Below are positions 1 through 13,167 of a stretch of DNA of 64,000 nt, piece by piece (the stretch's first letter is position 1; each line of letters opens with the position of its first letter). A program made the position numbers and the translations under genes. The notes beneath the pieces were generated by a model. It saw only the letters and a list, made by a program, of their open reading frames with translations. It made no database searches and had not been told where the DNA came from. Source of the DNA: Pithys albifrons albifrons (lineage: Eukaryota; Chordata; Aves; Passeriformes; Thamnophilidae). The stretch spans positions 111,091,727 to 111,155,726 of the forward strand of contig NC_092458.1 in assembly GCF_047495875.1 (NCBI RefSeq), in the 5' to 3' direction.

Positions 1-147
1 CTGCATGATTCTTTTGTATTGGAAATAATGCCCCAAATATCCATTGGTGACTTCCTCTTTTCAGATTTGTTATTTGAGGGGAATTGGTGGGGGTGAAAGG
101 TGATAGCCTTGCTCATCCTCCTTTGTAATAACTTCTGTGGGAGACCA
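1..147. other. Single-copy sequence, no gene seen
   Basis: AT-rich sequence to the left of the first CR1 fragment. I see no repeat, exon or RNA gene in it. Confidence 0.5.
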
Positions 148-360
148 ATCACAAAATTATAGATGGGTTTGGATTGGAAAGGATCTTAAAATCATCTAGT
201 TCCAACCCCTGCCATGGTCAGGGACACTTTCTACTTGACCGAGTTGCTTAATGCCCTGTCAAACCTGGCCTTGAGTGCTGCCAGGGCTGGGACATCCACA
301 GCTTCTCTGGGCAACCTGTGCCAGTGCCTCACCACCCTCACTGTAAAGAATTTCTTCTGT
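148..360 (-). mobile_element. CR1 LINE, 5'-truncated 3' end
   Basis: The plus strand reads as the reverse complement of an avian CR1 3' end. It begins with a decayed terminal repeat (ATCACAAAATTATAG), then the 3' untranslated segment GGATCTTAAAATCATCTAG and TTCCAACCCCTGCCATGG, then the end of ORF2. Translated on the minus strand, about 35 codons remain open and carry the reverse-transcriptase C-terminal tail with RHWHRLPREAVD, followed by a stop. The match to CR1 stops at about base 360, where the sequence becomes unrelated single-copy DNA, so this is the usual 5'-truncated dead copy. The plus-strand frame at 214-432 is its antisense shadow. The subfamily is the same type as the copy at 61631-62069 (both end ALSN-V). 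The exact left edge is uncertain by about 15 bases. Confidence 0.93.
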
Positions 361-831
361 ATGGCAGTAAAACTGACTTTGCATTCCTTATGTTGTGGTT
401 TGAAAGCTGTTGATGTGAAGAATTCAAGCTGAACACTTCATAACTGTGCTGGGTTTAATGTGTCTAAATGGCAAGTCCATTATTTTGGTAATAAAATTTT
501 ATTGTTTCATAATGACTGCTTCATGCAAGACCATGTTCTGTACTGCATATAGAAAAGAGGTCTAACCTTCACTCAAGAATAGTAGATATGGTATATTTCA
601 ATGAAGAGAAACACTAATGTTTTAATACTATTATAATCAAATCACCGTAGTTAAAAATAAAAAATGTTAAAAAAACCCTAACATAGTGACTATGCTTTCT
701 TTTTTGTATGTTAACCTTGCCAAGTTTTAAGACATATGGTATCATTTTGTGAAAATGTACTGTGTTCATGGTTCTTTTTTTTCCCTCATCTGAATAGCTT
801 CTTTTTAGAACAAGTCACCTACCCAAATAGC

Positions 832-845
832 TTTTTTTTTTTTTT
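832..845. repeat. T14 homopolymer
   Basis: An uninterrupted run of 14 T, likely length-polymorphic. No transposon is seen next to it. Confidence 0.9.
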
Positions 846-2468
846 ATTTCTGTAAAAGATGGCAAAAAATTCAAAGATTCAAGCAAAAGTACAGAAGGGA
901 TGAGAAAGAATTGCTGCTGTGGTTGGCTACATGGAACAATTTTACTGAAATATACTGGTATGAAAAAGCTGATGCCTCCCCCTGTGAACATTTGGTTACC
1001 TGGATGAATGCCCATTCCTTGAGCTTAAGGCTGCAAAACCTGCAAATATATTTAATTATCCATTGACAGCATCTAATGACTAAGTTAATATGATTAGTTA
1101 GAATTTAGAGTTTTTAGTGAGATGTTACTGGCTCTTGGCAGGATTTTTGGACCATGGTGACTCTCATGCTGTGCCTGCTTTTATTTTATTTTGTTTCTTC
1201 TATTTGGTTTCCTTGTGAGGTCTTTGGCACACATGAATGCAGTGCTTTTTTTAATTTTTTTTAAGATTCTCTTTTCACATGTGTGTGTTTTGCATAGTTA
1301 CACATTTGATGTGACCTTTGGATTTCTGCACATGCTGTTGCTGACACTGTTTGGGTTTCTCCTAGGTTGATCTTGAATCCCAAGGATTTTGCATAGGTAG
1401 CAATTCTCCCTGGACTGTGAAGTGTGTATTATTAGCCAACAAAGCATGTTTGTCTGCAAAGTCGTGACACTTTTGCACAGTCAGCTGTTGTATTTTTTTT
1501 CCTTTTGACCTGTCTCTCAACTATACTTTAAAAGAGAAGGTTAGAACATACAACTGTTGGATAGTGCTTCCTTTGTCAAAGTCACATTCTGGTTTTATTT
1601 TTCAAACTGTTAGGTTGCATTTCATGTAGGTTTGGGTTTAGATTAATTTGGATGAATCTAGACCCGTGTTAGCATATTGCAAACCATTGCCACGGAGTCC
1701 AAGTCCATTGCAGAATCTGTGTGTGTCAGCTCAGCAAAACATGGATCTGTATTTACTGTTCCATAAAAACAGGCAATGATCTGGAGCCTGGTTTGTGTTT
1801 CACAGGATTTTCAGATCAAAATTCTCATATAAACCTGGATGAGATTGCATGATAACCAGATACAGACTGAGCCCTGCAAATACACCCATCCAAAAGAAAA
1901 TTCTGAGTTCAGAAGCAACTAAGACATTTTGGTAGTATTGTGAGTGCTACTCAAGTATTTTTATCTGGTACATGTGTTACAAGGGTAGTCATAATGGATG
2001 CTGTGAGCTCAGGCCTCTTATTTCCTTCAGTCTAAATGCTTGCTACAGCTTCTATACTCTGTCCTGAATTTCTAGTGGGTTTCATATGTGAATTTAAAGC
2101 ATTATAAAACATGCTCAAAATAAGGATGTCTTAGTCTGATGCGTAGTCTCCTTTCTCCTAAATCACTGTTTTAGTTTCAAAGCATCTCTTCTCATGCTAT
2201 CTTACACACACTGATGTTGCTTATTCAGAGACACGTTTCTTATGTCCATATTGCCATTGAAAACAGCACTGCATGGCCCGTGTTTAAGAACAGTTGCAAG
2301 GCTTGTTGCACTGTGAGTGACAAGAGGCAAAACAAGTACAAACCACATAGGCCATATTTTGGTAGGGTTGTCAGCTGCTGTTGTGCTTCAAAACAGATGC
2401 TGTTTCAGCAGGCAGCTCTTCTGAAAGAAATGTCTCTAAAAATGAAAGTACAGTGAAGTGCGTGAAGT

Positions 2469-2485
2469 AAAAAAAAAAAAAAAAA
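2469..2485. repeat. A17 homopolymer
   Basis: An uninterrupted run of 17 A. It could be the tail of an old retrocopy, but no AATAAA and no recognisable gene body lies upstream, so it is listed only as a homopolymer. Confidence 0.9.
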
Positions 2486-4727
2486 TTGAAATGCTGAACT
2501 TTATATGGTTTAGGATGAGACTGCCCTAGAGCACTGGGAGTGAGCCAAGCATAAAAGTTAAATGCCTGTCTGCTTTTTGTCTGGGAGTATTATTTTAAAA
2601 GTTGGTGTGCTAGAAATGCCAGCAAAATGTTCCACAACTTCACTACATTCATTCTTGGATAAAGCTGCTTTTCTGAAGCTTTGTTAAATTGTATCTTCTA
2701 CCATGCCTTTGCTGAAATCTTAAATGAGTCAAGTGTATGCAGCTTCCTTGGTTATCAACCTCCCACAAGTGTTCTGTGCCTTCTGTAGAACAGTGACTTC
2801 TTTAGGAAAACAAGACTTGCTAGGTGACAGAGCTCAGGATCATGTTATTTAGTTACATATAATTCTAACTAGTTGAAGAACTTAGACTATACATAGAAAT
2901 GTCAGGAATATCTATCAAGCTGTTTTTTATAAATATTTTATTTTTGTGGATTTAAAAATCAAGTATTATAACTTAACCACAAAAAAAAATCTGTTTTGTT
3001 AGACGGCATTATGTTGTTGTACGGCCACATGAACAGAGCTCAAATTTCTTCTTTGTCTTAGCAAATGTCAGTAACTTTCCACCTCTTGAAACTGTGACTG
3101 TTTCATGAACTTGAATTCTTCTGTAGTCCTGTGCCCCTGTTTTTGTGTAACTTTTCATTGCTCTGTCCTGTAATGCAATCTGCAGTCAGTACAGACCAAC
3201 ATTTTAGTTAGGGAATTCCTGCATCCAAGCTGAATATGTGAACTCGGTTTTCCTGCCTAACATATGTGCTGGTACCTGTATTACCAGAAGCATTTCAGGT
3301 TTCTATTTCTTAGCTAGACTTTGATTGTCCATGATGTATGAAGATAGAATTGGCAATGAGATCAGAGCATGAGAAATGTCTCAAGATTATTTTTAAAAAA
3401 CCTTACTTCTACAAAGCATGTTCCACATACTGTACTGCAATCCAAGATAATGGTTATTGCAAGGGCTTTATTTTGATGGAAGCAAAACAAGGTAAAACAA
3501 CACTGGAAGGATTTTTTTTCTTCTTTCTTTCTTCTTTGAAAAGCATTGTTTAAAGTTTGCTCTTGCTTCTCTAATGAGCTGCAGTTCATAAGGAGGAAAT
3601 CGGTGCAAGGGTAATTCTCCAGCAGGAAGTCTTGGTAATGCTCACAAGCAGAATGAATTTGAACAGTGTGTATGTTTTCATGGTTACATGTTCTAGTATT
3701 TTTGTTTGTATTATACTCTTCTTAATGTGTTTAAGGGATACAGGGAAGACCACCTTTTTAAAAAAAAATCATTTTAATTATTGAACATATTCTGATGGTT
3801 TGTTGCATAGATATATTTATCTAAGAAGCATCAGATACTTTGCTCTGAGATGCAGGGAGCACCTAAAGATTAATACTTGAAAAAAGGGAGAGTACGGAAG
3901 AAGGTGGTGGGGTGAGATGGAGAGGGTTTTAATTGCCTCACAATCAACACAGTACTGCACCAGCACAATATGATTTATGGTGATCTAATTATTTCTGAAA
4001 AAGAACACTCCTAAGTAGCTGTGGAGGAAGGTGCACAAAACTGTAGTGAAGAGCAGCTTTAAATGGAGATTAAGGCTGGTAATGGAAACTCTGCACAGTT
4101 TAGAAACTTTTGTGCATATTGGATTTTATAATCCCATGAGAATTTCTAATAAAAAATAATTGGGAGAAGACATCATCAGCTGCTTCTGGTGGTAATAGTT
4201 GGCCATAATCTTTACATGAATAAATGTATGTAAATTGCTTCATTCAGGTACTACTTAATACTGTAAAATGCCCACAAATGTGAAAATGCATAAGAATATT
4301 CCTGCCTCACTTCAGTAACTGGTGAAGATTTTTATTTTATTTCTGTATGAAATGTGTAATAGTAGCTACTAAGATGTATCCAGTGCTCAGCCTGAATACT
4401 AAATTGGTCACTTACACTGTAATGACTTTTGAATGTTCTTGATCCTTAATTAAGAATGCTAGAACACTGAAAACAGTTGACTATATACATGTATTTCTTG
4501 AAAATAGGTAAAAGCCAAATGGATTTTCTTATTTCCTAACTTTTTAAATATTTTTTAATTTTTTTTTTACTGTGGACTTGAACACCATTTTAGGAGTTGA
4601 AAAGGCTCCATAAATGTTTTATGTAGAACTTTGATTCAATGAGTAGCATAACAGCTCAAAAACTTTTGAGTAAGAAACCTGTAGTTGATTCTAAAGAAAG
4701 CAAGTCCAAAGAAACCTCTGTTTAGAC

Positions 4728-4858
4728 TGGTTTTGTGGTATGGGAGGTTTTTTTGTTTGGTTGGGTCTTTTAATTTTTTTTTATTTTTCTTGGTGATGGT
4801 GTGTTGTGGGGTTTTACTTTTGGGCTTTTTCTTTGTTTGTGTTTTGTTTTCTAGTTTA
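4728..4858. repeat. G/T-rich low-complexity tract
   Basis: Degenerate T-rich sequence interrupted by G singlets, doublets and triplets (TTTGTTTGGTTGGG style). The 64-codon plus frame here is a low-complexity artefact rich in Phe, Leu, Val and Gly. This tract type recurs many times in the window. Confidence 0.85.
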
Positions 4859-7430
4859 AATTATACTGCATTTTTCTGATTCTGTGTATACTGTCTCCTG
4901 TGGCCAATGTGACACAGCTACTGGAAATTACAATGAACAAGGAGGAATAACACCACTTGCTGTCTCTTTATCCTGCTGACAAGCGGGCCAGGCATTTTTT
5001 CAAGTCACTTGCCAGCAGAGTTACTGTCCTTTCTCCCACCTCATCCTAGCCCTTGATTCTTTTGGTTTTTGGGGTTTTTTTTGAATAATGACATAATGAA
5101 GTGAATTCTTTAACTTGAGTGTTATAGATATTGATTAATTTAGTAGTTGTTGAGAACTGTTGCACTGTTAAAATTAACAGGTATTAGTATACTGCTTGTA
5201 ATTTTTAAGTATTATTAGCTGGACAAAAAAATTCTCTCTTGAAGAGGACTTAGTCCTTTGGTATATAGATTTTGAGAAGCTGCAAAACATCCCAGAACCA
5301 CTGTAGTAAACATGTGACTAAACATGTGAAGAACTTTCAACGTATGCTTAATTAAGTTCTTGTACTTTTTTTGTGGGAAGGATTTGTGAACATTAATTAG
5401 TTCATTTCCAAGACAGTCATATTAGCAAATTATTCCTTTCTTATTATAGTGTTTGACAGTAAAAATAGGTGAGGCAAACCTAAGGATGTAGCAGTACCTC
5501 AGCAGACCTAGAGCCAAGTCCTGGTTTCAAGAATTTACTGTGGAACTGTATCCCTGTATCTTTCCTATGTGGTAAACTGCATTGATAGTCACTGAACAGT
5601 CAGAAAAAAATTCCTATCTCTACGTAAGAAGTTGAAAAAAATGGATTATTATAATGGCTTTTAAGAGATTAATGTAAGGAGATTTCCTGCAAAGCCAACT
5701 GGAGAAATGACATGGAACAATCAGTGTTGTGTTTGTGTACTTGAGCATAGAGTTGTACTGTCAACAAAAGCAGTGAAGCAGATTTTCCAAATTTGTGCAA
5801 TCCCAGAGGAATGCACAGAAATCATACAGTGCTGACACATTTAATGAAATAGGTGTATGTGCAAATAGTATCTGTAGATGTATCAAAAAAAATCCAGGCC
5901 AGACCAAGAAATGCTGCCTTTTGCTTCAAAACAAAATTGCTTGTAGTAAGATATCCTGAGGCAGCAGTTGAAACTCGAATTTTTAGAGCAGAGTTTTAAA
6001 ATGTATCTGGGTTTTTTTCACGTTTCTTTTGATATTATTTGCCAAGCTGACTAACGGAATACATTGATGTGAAATACACCACTATGAAACACTTTGAATG
6101 CTGTGATGAACTTTCAGTTCCAGTGAGGATTCATTAGTGTTTCTGTGCTTGAATTTTAGGGTACAAAGCTGACTGTCTTTCGAACTTGTAATTGAAGGAT
6201 AAGTTGTCTGCTCATTATAACCAGTGTGTGTGATTTCAGGCTACATGACAAGACTTAAATATAAATGAATGGAAATTGGAGTGCCCACAAGTACTGGCCT
6301 CCTTGTATCTTTGCTCTACATATTGTTTAAGCAAATAAATAACCTCAGAGAATGTTGATAAATAAATGCCAGTGTATCAATATATCTTAGTCTTAACTCA
6401 GAGTCAAAAATAGGCTGGTAGTCTTATTTCCTTAATTTGAGAGGACATGTTGGTTGTTGTGGGTAATTATCATGCATTTATGAAGTAGTTAACCCTTAAG
6501 TACCAAAAAGCAGAAGTCTTATATACATGTCCAACATTGAAACGTAACATAGTCTTTAATGGGATTGAATTCCATGTCAGGTTGGTGGTGTGTGTTAGGT
6601 TTCGTTCTTCCCCCCCCTTCTTTTAAAATGTGGTGGGTGAGTGTGCTTCTTCCTTAATTTCTACTAATTTTAAATAATCAACAAATTAATATATTGGCCT
6701 AAAAAAACAAGCCCCCAGTCCTTACAAAGAATACATCAATGCAGTATTTGCAGTTCTTTTTTAACAATCTCAAAGATATGTAAAGATATGTGTTTCAGAT
6801 CAAAAATATTGTTTTGCAGTGGGATGTATTTTTCTTTATTATGTGGCAGACAACATTACAGTGTGGCTGTTCTCTTGCAAAAAACTTTGATTTTAGTAGA
6901 GATTTTACTTGTTTCTGAAAAAAAAATACACTGTTCAAAAAATTCATTTTTGTGTGTATATATATGTAAAAGAACTGGTGGTTTACTGTGTTTTCTCAGT
7001 AATTAACCAGTTTTCCCACTCTGAACCAGAATGCTACTAAATTCTTCCCAGAACACTACTTTAAAACACTTACTCAGTGGATCATTTATTATATAGCTGT
7101 TGTTCATGGACAATCTCTTAAAACTTAATTGCTGTCAAGTAATAAACAAAAAAAAAATCAGTTGTTGATTTATGAGGAAACAATGTTTATTCCTGAGTTT
7201 ATTTAGATTGTATCAGGCAAATTAAAAAGCTTTTTCATAGAGAGCAGTAATTTTAAAGTTATGGTCTGTATTTGTAGATTCCCCGGAGAATAGGGTGTAT
7301 TAATTTCAGCTCTTCAACTACTGAATACTCCTGTTCAGAAATTTATTTTCTTAAAGCATGTTTTTCTTAAATATCCTACTAATTCTGCAGGCATATTTAA
7401 CTGATAATCCAAGTTCTCTTCATAGCTGAA

Positions 7431-7500
7431 GGGGGGTTTTTATTTGTTTTGGTTTGGGTTTTTGTTGCCTTTTTTCTTCTTTTTCTTTTTTTTCCTCCCA
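7431..7500. repeat. G/T-rich low-complexity tract
   Basis: Starts with a G run, then T-rich sequence broken by GG and GGG, ending in a polypyrimidine stretch. Confidence 0.8.
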
Positions 7501-9060
7501 ATGTTAAAACCCTGATTCTGAGCAGAGGTTTAACCTTCCAGCATGGGCAATGTTAAGTGATTCAGCCTCACTCTGACTTTTATTTTTTCAAGAGAAGTAA
7601 AACCCTTAGATAAATAACAGGAATAGTAATAATATATTGGAAAGCCCACTAATACTTCTGGATTTTCTGAACCTTAACATTTTGAATAGTCTGGCCTTCA
7701 AAGGGTTTTCATACTCTGTCTAGCCATTACGAAAACTAAGAGCATTTATTCTGTGGTATATAATTTCATGGAGAAATACCTACAATTTTTCAGTGTGATC
7801 TTCCCACTTCTTAAGTAAATTGGACCTGTAATTGAAGTTCCCAGTTGCTGTCAATGCTGTTCATCTTAAGAGATGAGTGGATGTAAGAGAAGAAATTTGT
7901 ACTAGGTCTTTTACTCTCTTCAGTGGGTTGTGTCAAAAGGATAGTTTCTTCAGTGTATTTTGCAAGTAATTTTCATTTATTAGCTTAATTCATTTATTAT
8001 CCGTACTTTTATTACCATGTTCACAATGAACATATAGGAAATACTAACATTTTGTGTGTTTTGGCTTTTATCCTTTCAGTTGTTTTATTTGCTGAGTCCT
8101 AACGCAAGATCAAGCAGGGAAGTTAAATTGTAATCAGGGCGTGACACATTTGTGGCCTTGCTTGTGATGCTGCTGAGGATGTTACAGTTTGAGAGTCAGA
8201 CCAGTGTGTTGTGATTCTATTGAGATGACCCATCAAGGATGGAGGTGGTGGTACTGAGAGAAGTCAGGAGTAACCACATGCTTTATGCTCTAAGTTACAG
8301 TATTACAGTCTGAAAGGGGCAAATATGTTGTAGCTGGGACCTCATCAGGTGAGAAAGGACACTCTTTCATCCTGGAGAGTGTGAATGTGATCTTTGAAAT
8401 TCTACAGTGATGTGTGTTGTTTGTTTGCTTTCTTATGTTTTTGTTTGGATTTTGTTGTTTTGGTTTGTTTTGTTGGTTTTCTCCCCTACATTTGCAACTG
8501 GGTTTTCTGTTAACAGCTACAGAAACCATTTGATATTTTTTTTCTACTTTCCTAGAATGTACTTGTCTGCTGGGAGGTTGAGGTTAACTTGATTTCTCAC
8601 TTGAATTGAAAAATCAATTTAACTACCCCTTAGTTATAATGCTATAAACTGCATTTGAGAAGCTGATCTAGTATTGAATTATACATGTTTGTACTGGGAA
8701 TTGAGTCTCAGCTTCCTGAGATGGGGGTTTCATAAGATGACAGGCTTTCCCCACCCACCCCCCTTCCTCTTTTTTCATTTAATAGCATCTGCTTTAATGA
8801 GAAGCAGCTATAAATTAAGTTTTACCAAAATTTTCCTACTTGTTTGCCATTTTGGGGGTTTTGGTTATGTTTTTATTTTGCTTGTGTGGTTTTTTACTTG
8901 CATGGATATAGCATAATGTAATAACTGGTTTTATATGTGTTTCTGAGAGTTCTGAGTTCTTTCATTAAGTATTTGTGGTCAGGTTGCAGCTTATAAATAC
9001 AAATTCAGTAAACAAGCAAAAATACTAAACAAATGAATAACACTTTAGGTGTACAGACAT

Positions 9061-9115
9061 TTTTAGTTTGGGGTGGGGTTTTTTGTTTGGTTGGTTTTTG
9101 TTTGTTTTGGCTGTG
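9061..9115. repeat. G/T-rich low-complexity tract
   Basis: Degenerate TTTGG/GTTTT repeats with almost no A or C. Confidence 0.8.
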
Positions 9116-10870
9116 CTCAAGCTTCCTTAAGGTGAAAGTGTCAGGGAACAGTTTTCCAGGTGCAACTTTTTGTTACTTAAAAAACAAATTTGAAAAGATT
9201 CATTAGTTCTGTTAGATTTTTTTTTTTCTTGAATCTCATCTAGTAATGATCCTGGAAGTAAAATTTATACAATTCAGCCATGTGAGTCATTTCTCCTTCA
9301 TGCCTTGCTAGTTTTTTTTGACCATCTTGCAAGCTGGAATAAATTTGAAGGAAATTGAATACTGCTACTGGTTTTATCAGAGATTACAGTTGTTTGCTGT
9401 GTTTGGCCTGCTGACTAATTGCATAAGTGATTCAGTACATCTGTGTTTTTAAATTAATTGTGTCAGGCAGCCACTGCTGCAGTTCAGGGTGTGATGACCA
9501 ATTTAACAGAGACAAGGATAACCTGGAAATTAGTGGGAGTGAAGGTGTGTTGAGGTGGAAGAGTTCATAGAAGAGGCAGCTTTTGGCTTTTTCAGGGGAA
9601 ATACAGGGTTCAAATCCATGAAGGTTTAATTAATTACTCACTTTGATTGCTCAGCTTGATGTTTTGTGCTTTACACTGGGGTGATCTTGTGGAGTATCTC
9701 TGTGGAAGTTACAAAGTCTGTGTGACAGCAGACAGGTGATAATGGTTTTGGTGCTATTCAGGCAGTCCTACTTATTAAAAACATGTGGCAGCAAGAGGCA
9801 CAAAGAGCATGAGCAGGAATAGCACAGAGAGCTTAAAAGAGAACAGTGTATTCAATTTGCTGTGTTAAATTACAACATTTTTATATTAATATAAATATGA
9901 GGGTCACCAATTTATTAAAGTCATGTGAACTCCGTGGCAGGTGTTGAATGTTATGTTCTGAGTTGTGCTTAAGTGTACTGGTTGTCACCTGTGATGTGGA
10001 GTAGTGTTTTCTGGGTTTTTTGATATGGGTAGAAGAGAATGAAAGTATCAAATATTGATGAAGTTTGCAAGCCAAGTGTTCAGTCTCACCTGTTTTTTTT
10101 TCTTAATGATTTTTGCAAACTGTTATCTGGAAATTTGAGAGTTATGTCATAAATCATGAACTCGCACTATTAAAAAAAAGCAGTCTTATCATTGCATTTT
10201 TTGCTGTTCAATGAATCTGGTTTGCTCTAATATTGTAACTGTGACAGGAGTTTGGTTTTGATAAACGTGGCTCACATTACCACAAGTAAAAGTGGGTACA
10301 CACTCTGTTTGAAGGCACTAAACATTATGCATGCATAAACTACTTTTAGTATTAGTTTTTAAAAGCACTACCAAATTTGTGAAAGACAAAGAAATCATCT
10401 TAGATTTTAGCTTTCTAATAACTATATATGTAAAGGTTTTACTGGATCTATTTTATAATCAGTTCAGTTCTATTGTTTGTAAATTTCATAGGAAGAATTA
10501 AATTAAGTAGTTTTGACTAGCCCAGCTATGCTAAGATGATTTTCTTTAAAGCCACTGTGATTTCATGTGTTGTAAATGAAGATAATTTTGTCTCTATGGC
10601 TAAGAAAGTCACATGACCTGTTTTGGTTTCCCATCTATTAAAGGGTGATTGCTGCCTTTGATCACTTGAAGGACAGTAGTACGTGAAATATGCCTAGAGC
10701 CTGTACATGTCAAATATTCTGTGGAGTGTTGTGTTTTCTGATTGAAAATACCATAGAAATGAAGCTTTTTTGTAGTGATTATAAGAATGAGAAAAAATAG
10801 ATTTATGTCTGCAGCATATGCTTAATTTACAGCACAGAGTAGATTTTTATTTACATTAATCTTAATGTGT

Positions 10871-10946
10871 GTGAGGGTTTGTTTTTGGGTTTTTGGGTTT
10901 TTTTCATGATGGGGGGGTTGGATTTGTTTTTTGTGGTTTTTTTTTA
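10871..10946. repeat. G/T-rich low-complexity tract with G7 run
   Basis: TTTTTGGG-type repeats followed by a G7 run and more T-rich sequence. Almost no C is present. Confidence 0.8.
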
Positions 10947-11190
10947 AGCAAGAATGTTCTTAATTCTCCGAAACACCAAAGCATACTAGGACTTGGGCGC
11001 AGGAATGTAATCCAGCCAAAGTAACCTCTTTTCTCATAGGGTTCATATGAATTCTGATTCTTTTGTCCCACTTATCAATGACAGTCACTGACAACAGCAG
11101 TCAAGTTAGATTACCCTTCTGAAAATGGGTTTCTTTTTTCTGATTTTGGTTGTGTTTTTTTTCTTTTCCTTTAAGAAAATGCAAGTCAGG

Positions 11191-11236
11191 TTGGGTTTTT
11201 TTTGTTTTGTTTGTGGGTTTGGGTTTTTTTGGTGGG
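11191..11236. repeat. G/T-rich low-complexity tract
   Basis: TTGGG and TTTTGTTTTG-type degenerate repeats. The minus-strand frame at 11101-11283 (Lys, Pro, Asn and Thr rich) is its translation artefact. Confidence 0.8.
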
Positions 11237-11685
11237 AATATTAATTCATGTAACTTCCTCTGGAGCATAGTGTGCAATTGCATCCTCTTAATTTCAAGGA
11301 AGGGTTAATGAAATTAGAGAAGATGGAGAAGAAGCTGATAGTATCAAGGGTGTGGGGTAGCTGCCAATGAAGAGAGATCATAGGACCTTCAGCATTTCAG
11401 TTGGAAGTAAGCGAGGGATAGGACTAAAGGTTAGAAATTGATGTAAGTGGTCAGGAAAATGCAGAACTGATTCAAAAATAATGTCCATCCTAAGGACATC
11501 TGATGAAATGGGCAGAATTGTATAAAACAGATCAAACAAAAATACTTGCATAGATTGGTTAGTGAACTTCTAGAAGCTGTTGCCAAAGGATGTTGTGGGT
11601 TTATAGATCATAGAAAATATGATTACGTGAATGTGGGCAATGGGCGCAAAACTGTCTAGGCAGGGATGTAACTTCTGATACATCA

Positions 11686-11812
11686 CAGAATCATTAAGGT
11701 TGGCAAAGACCTCCGAGATCATCAAGCCCAAGCTCTGACTGAACACGACCATACACATTAAACCATATATTGAAGAGCTGCGTCTACTTGGTTTGTAAAG
11801 ACTTCCAGCTGA
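11686..11812 (-). mobile_element. CR1 LINE, short 3' fragment
   Basis: The plus strand begins CACAGAATCATTAAGGTTGG, continues with AAGACCTCCGAGATCATCAAG and then a decayed segment corresponding to the end of ORF2 and the start of the 3' untranslated region. This is the canonical avian CR1 3' end read on the opposite strand. The tail is well conserved. The inner part (ACTAAACCAT-like, then ACTTCCAG) is more diverged, and the match fades at about 11812. Coding content is negligible. The tail type matches the plus-sense copy at 31205-31446 and differs from the copies ending ALSN-V and HMV. The right boundary is approximate. Confidence 0.92.
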
Positions 11813-13167
11813 GCAACTGAGTATAAAAGAAAAGAACCAAGAAAGAGCCTGTGAGTGCTTTCACTGGTGTCCCACTCAACTGGCAGAACTGTGTCAGGTG
11901 GGCCATTGGTTTGATCCAAGAGAGGGTTTCTTAGATAATAATGAATTCGTAGTAGTTGAGAATAGACCCCATTTCATGTGTCTCCAGTGATATGCAGGAG
12001 GCTTTTCAGCATGAAGCTACATGTTCCTTAATTTTGAATATTAAGGACTTTCAAGACTTCAAGGAAAATTACTGATGTTTGGGATGGATCTCTGTCAACA
12101 AACCAAACCTGCTGTGTTGGTTCAGTAGGAAACCTTCTAAACCCCTCCCCTAACTATCCTGCATAGTAAGGTTGGATGAGTGAAGATCTTTGGGATTTTA
12201 CAGTAGGCATTGTTGAAGCTCATATGTTAGGAGGTGAAATTACTTCCTCTCCTCTTTTCTTATGTCATGAGGCTTTGATGTGTGAAGATAGTGAAAAACT
12301 GTGGAACCTTGTGAGCTTTACTGTAGCAGTGCAATAAACTAACCAGTGGACAAGACTGCTCCTCATTACCCCAAACTGGAGGCTCCTTCCAGTACCATGG
12401 TATATATTCTTTTTGGCTGGTTTGTTTTTACTGAGGCCACACCTCTTTATGGGTATTATAAGGACAACAGACCCTTTTTGTGTTCCCTTGACTGTCAGAT
12501 TAACTTTGGTTGCATTAAAGCAGATCTGTTAGTCCCTCCATCAAACTGGGACAGAGGAGCTGCAGAAAAGGATGGAAAGAGTTCTTGCTGGATGGATTTA
12601 GCAGTAGGATATTTATTGATTGTGGTTTCCCTGTGGTACCTCATTTACATTAAACTGCATCTGTACTATTCTGTCTGTCTGTGTGGTGCTCAAGACAATG
12701 ACTGAATTGAACCATTTGCAGATCTGTGGTTTGAATTTATTAGCACTATTTTCCTCGACTGTAAAAGGATTTCTGACACAAATAGGCTTTGTTTGAGAGA
12801 CTGTGTAGCTGTTTTGTTCATAGAACACAGTACATCTTATTTTACTTTATTTCTTTTCAGTGTCTTTTGAAAACCTTTTCAGGTGTTCAATAGAAACACA
12901 GCCAAATCCACACCAGACAGAAGCAGTAGTTAAGTGCACTTATACTTGTTGTTACATGCAGTACATCAAACATCAAGGGAACATAATATGCAGTTTTATA
13001 CAATGTTTTGGTTTTTTTTTTAAATCAGCCTCTTTAATAATAAATTTGAATGTTGTTGTTGTTATAGCTTATATTTTGCTGTGCTTTTCTTTTTATTAGT
13101 GTAATGCTTGGTGTCCCTGAATTTGAGAAATTGTAATTATGTCCTGTGTGGGGCATTTTTACAATTT
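11813..13167. other. Single-copy DNA with one unassigned 119-codon open frame
   Basis: No repeat or exon was recognised. The plus strand has an open frame at 12346-12705 that starts at GTG, with its first ATG inside. Its translation has two hydrophobic stretches but no domain I recognise. Length and context fit chance, and it is discussed under findings. The rest is AT-rich with a short GTT repeat near 13052. Confidence 0.45.

Larger units (their letters stand above)
361..4680. other. AT-rich single-copy DNA, no gene seen
   Basis: No open frame exceeds about 80 codons and none has recognisable protein content. I see a T14 run at 832-845 and an A17 run at 2469-2485. The A17 run is not preceded by a polyadenylation signal and no coding sequence can be read upstream, so I do not call it a retrocopy tail. 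No CR1 or LTR sequence was recognised. The stretch is consistent with intron or intergenic DNA. Confidence 0.5.
4859..11685. other. AT-rich single-copy DNA with G/T tracts, no gene seen
   Basis: No exon, RNA gene or transposon was recognised. The stretch holds short G/T tracts at about 5061-5083, 7431-7500, 8409-8487, 8851-8900, 9061-9115, 10871-10946 and 11191-11236. All open frames are 80 codons or shorter, and those overlapping the tracts are low-complexity. The sequence is consistent with intronic or intergenic DNA. Confidence 0.5.

Noticed and set aside
214..432. 72-codon plus-strand open frame
   Set aside because: Its first two thirds are the antisense of the CR1 ORF2 end at 148-360. 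The true coding sense is on the minus strand.
2214..2485. Processed pseudogene ending in the A17 run
   Set aside because: No polyadenylation signal before the A run, and the upstream 80-codon frame matches no gene I know.
9532..9618. A-box-like TAGTGGGAGTG and a good B-box-like GGTTCAAATCC about 60 bases apart
   Set aside because: The A box has a mismatch at the key A, and no cloverleaf pairing or acceptor stem could be found. Probably chance.
12110..12160. Possible LTR start (TGTGTTGGTTCAGTAGGAAACC)
   Set aside because: Too short and unsupported. No matching end and no flanking duplication.
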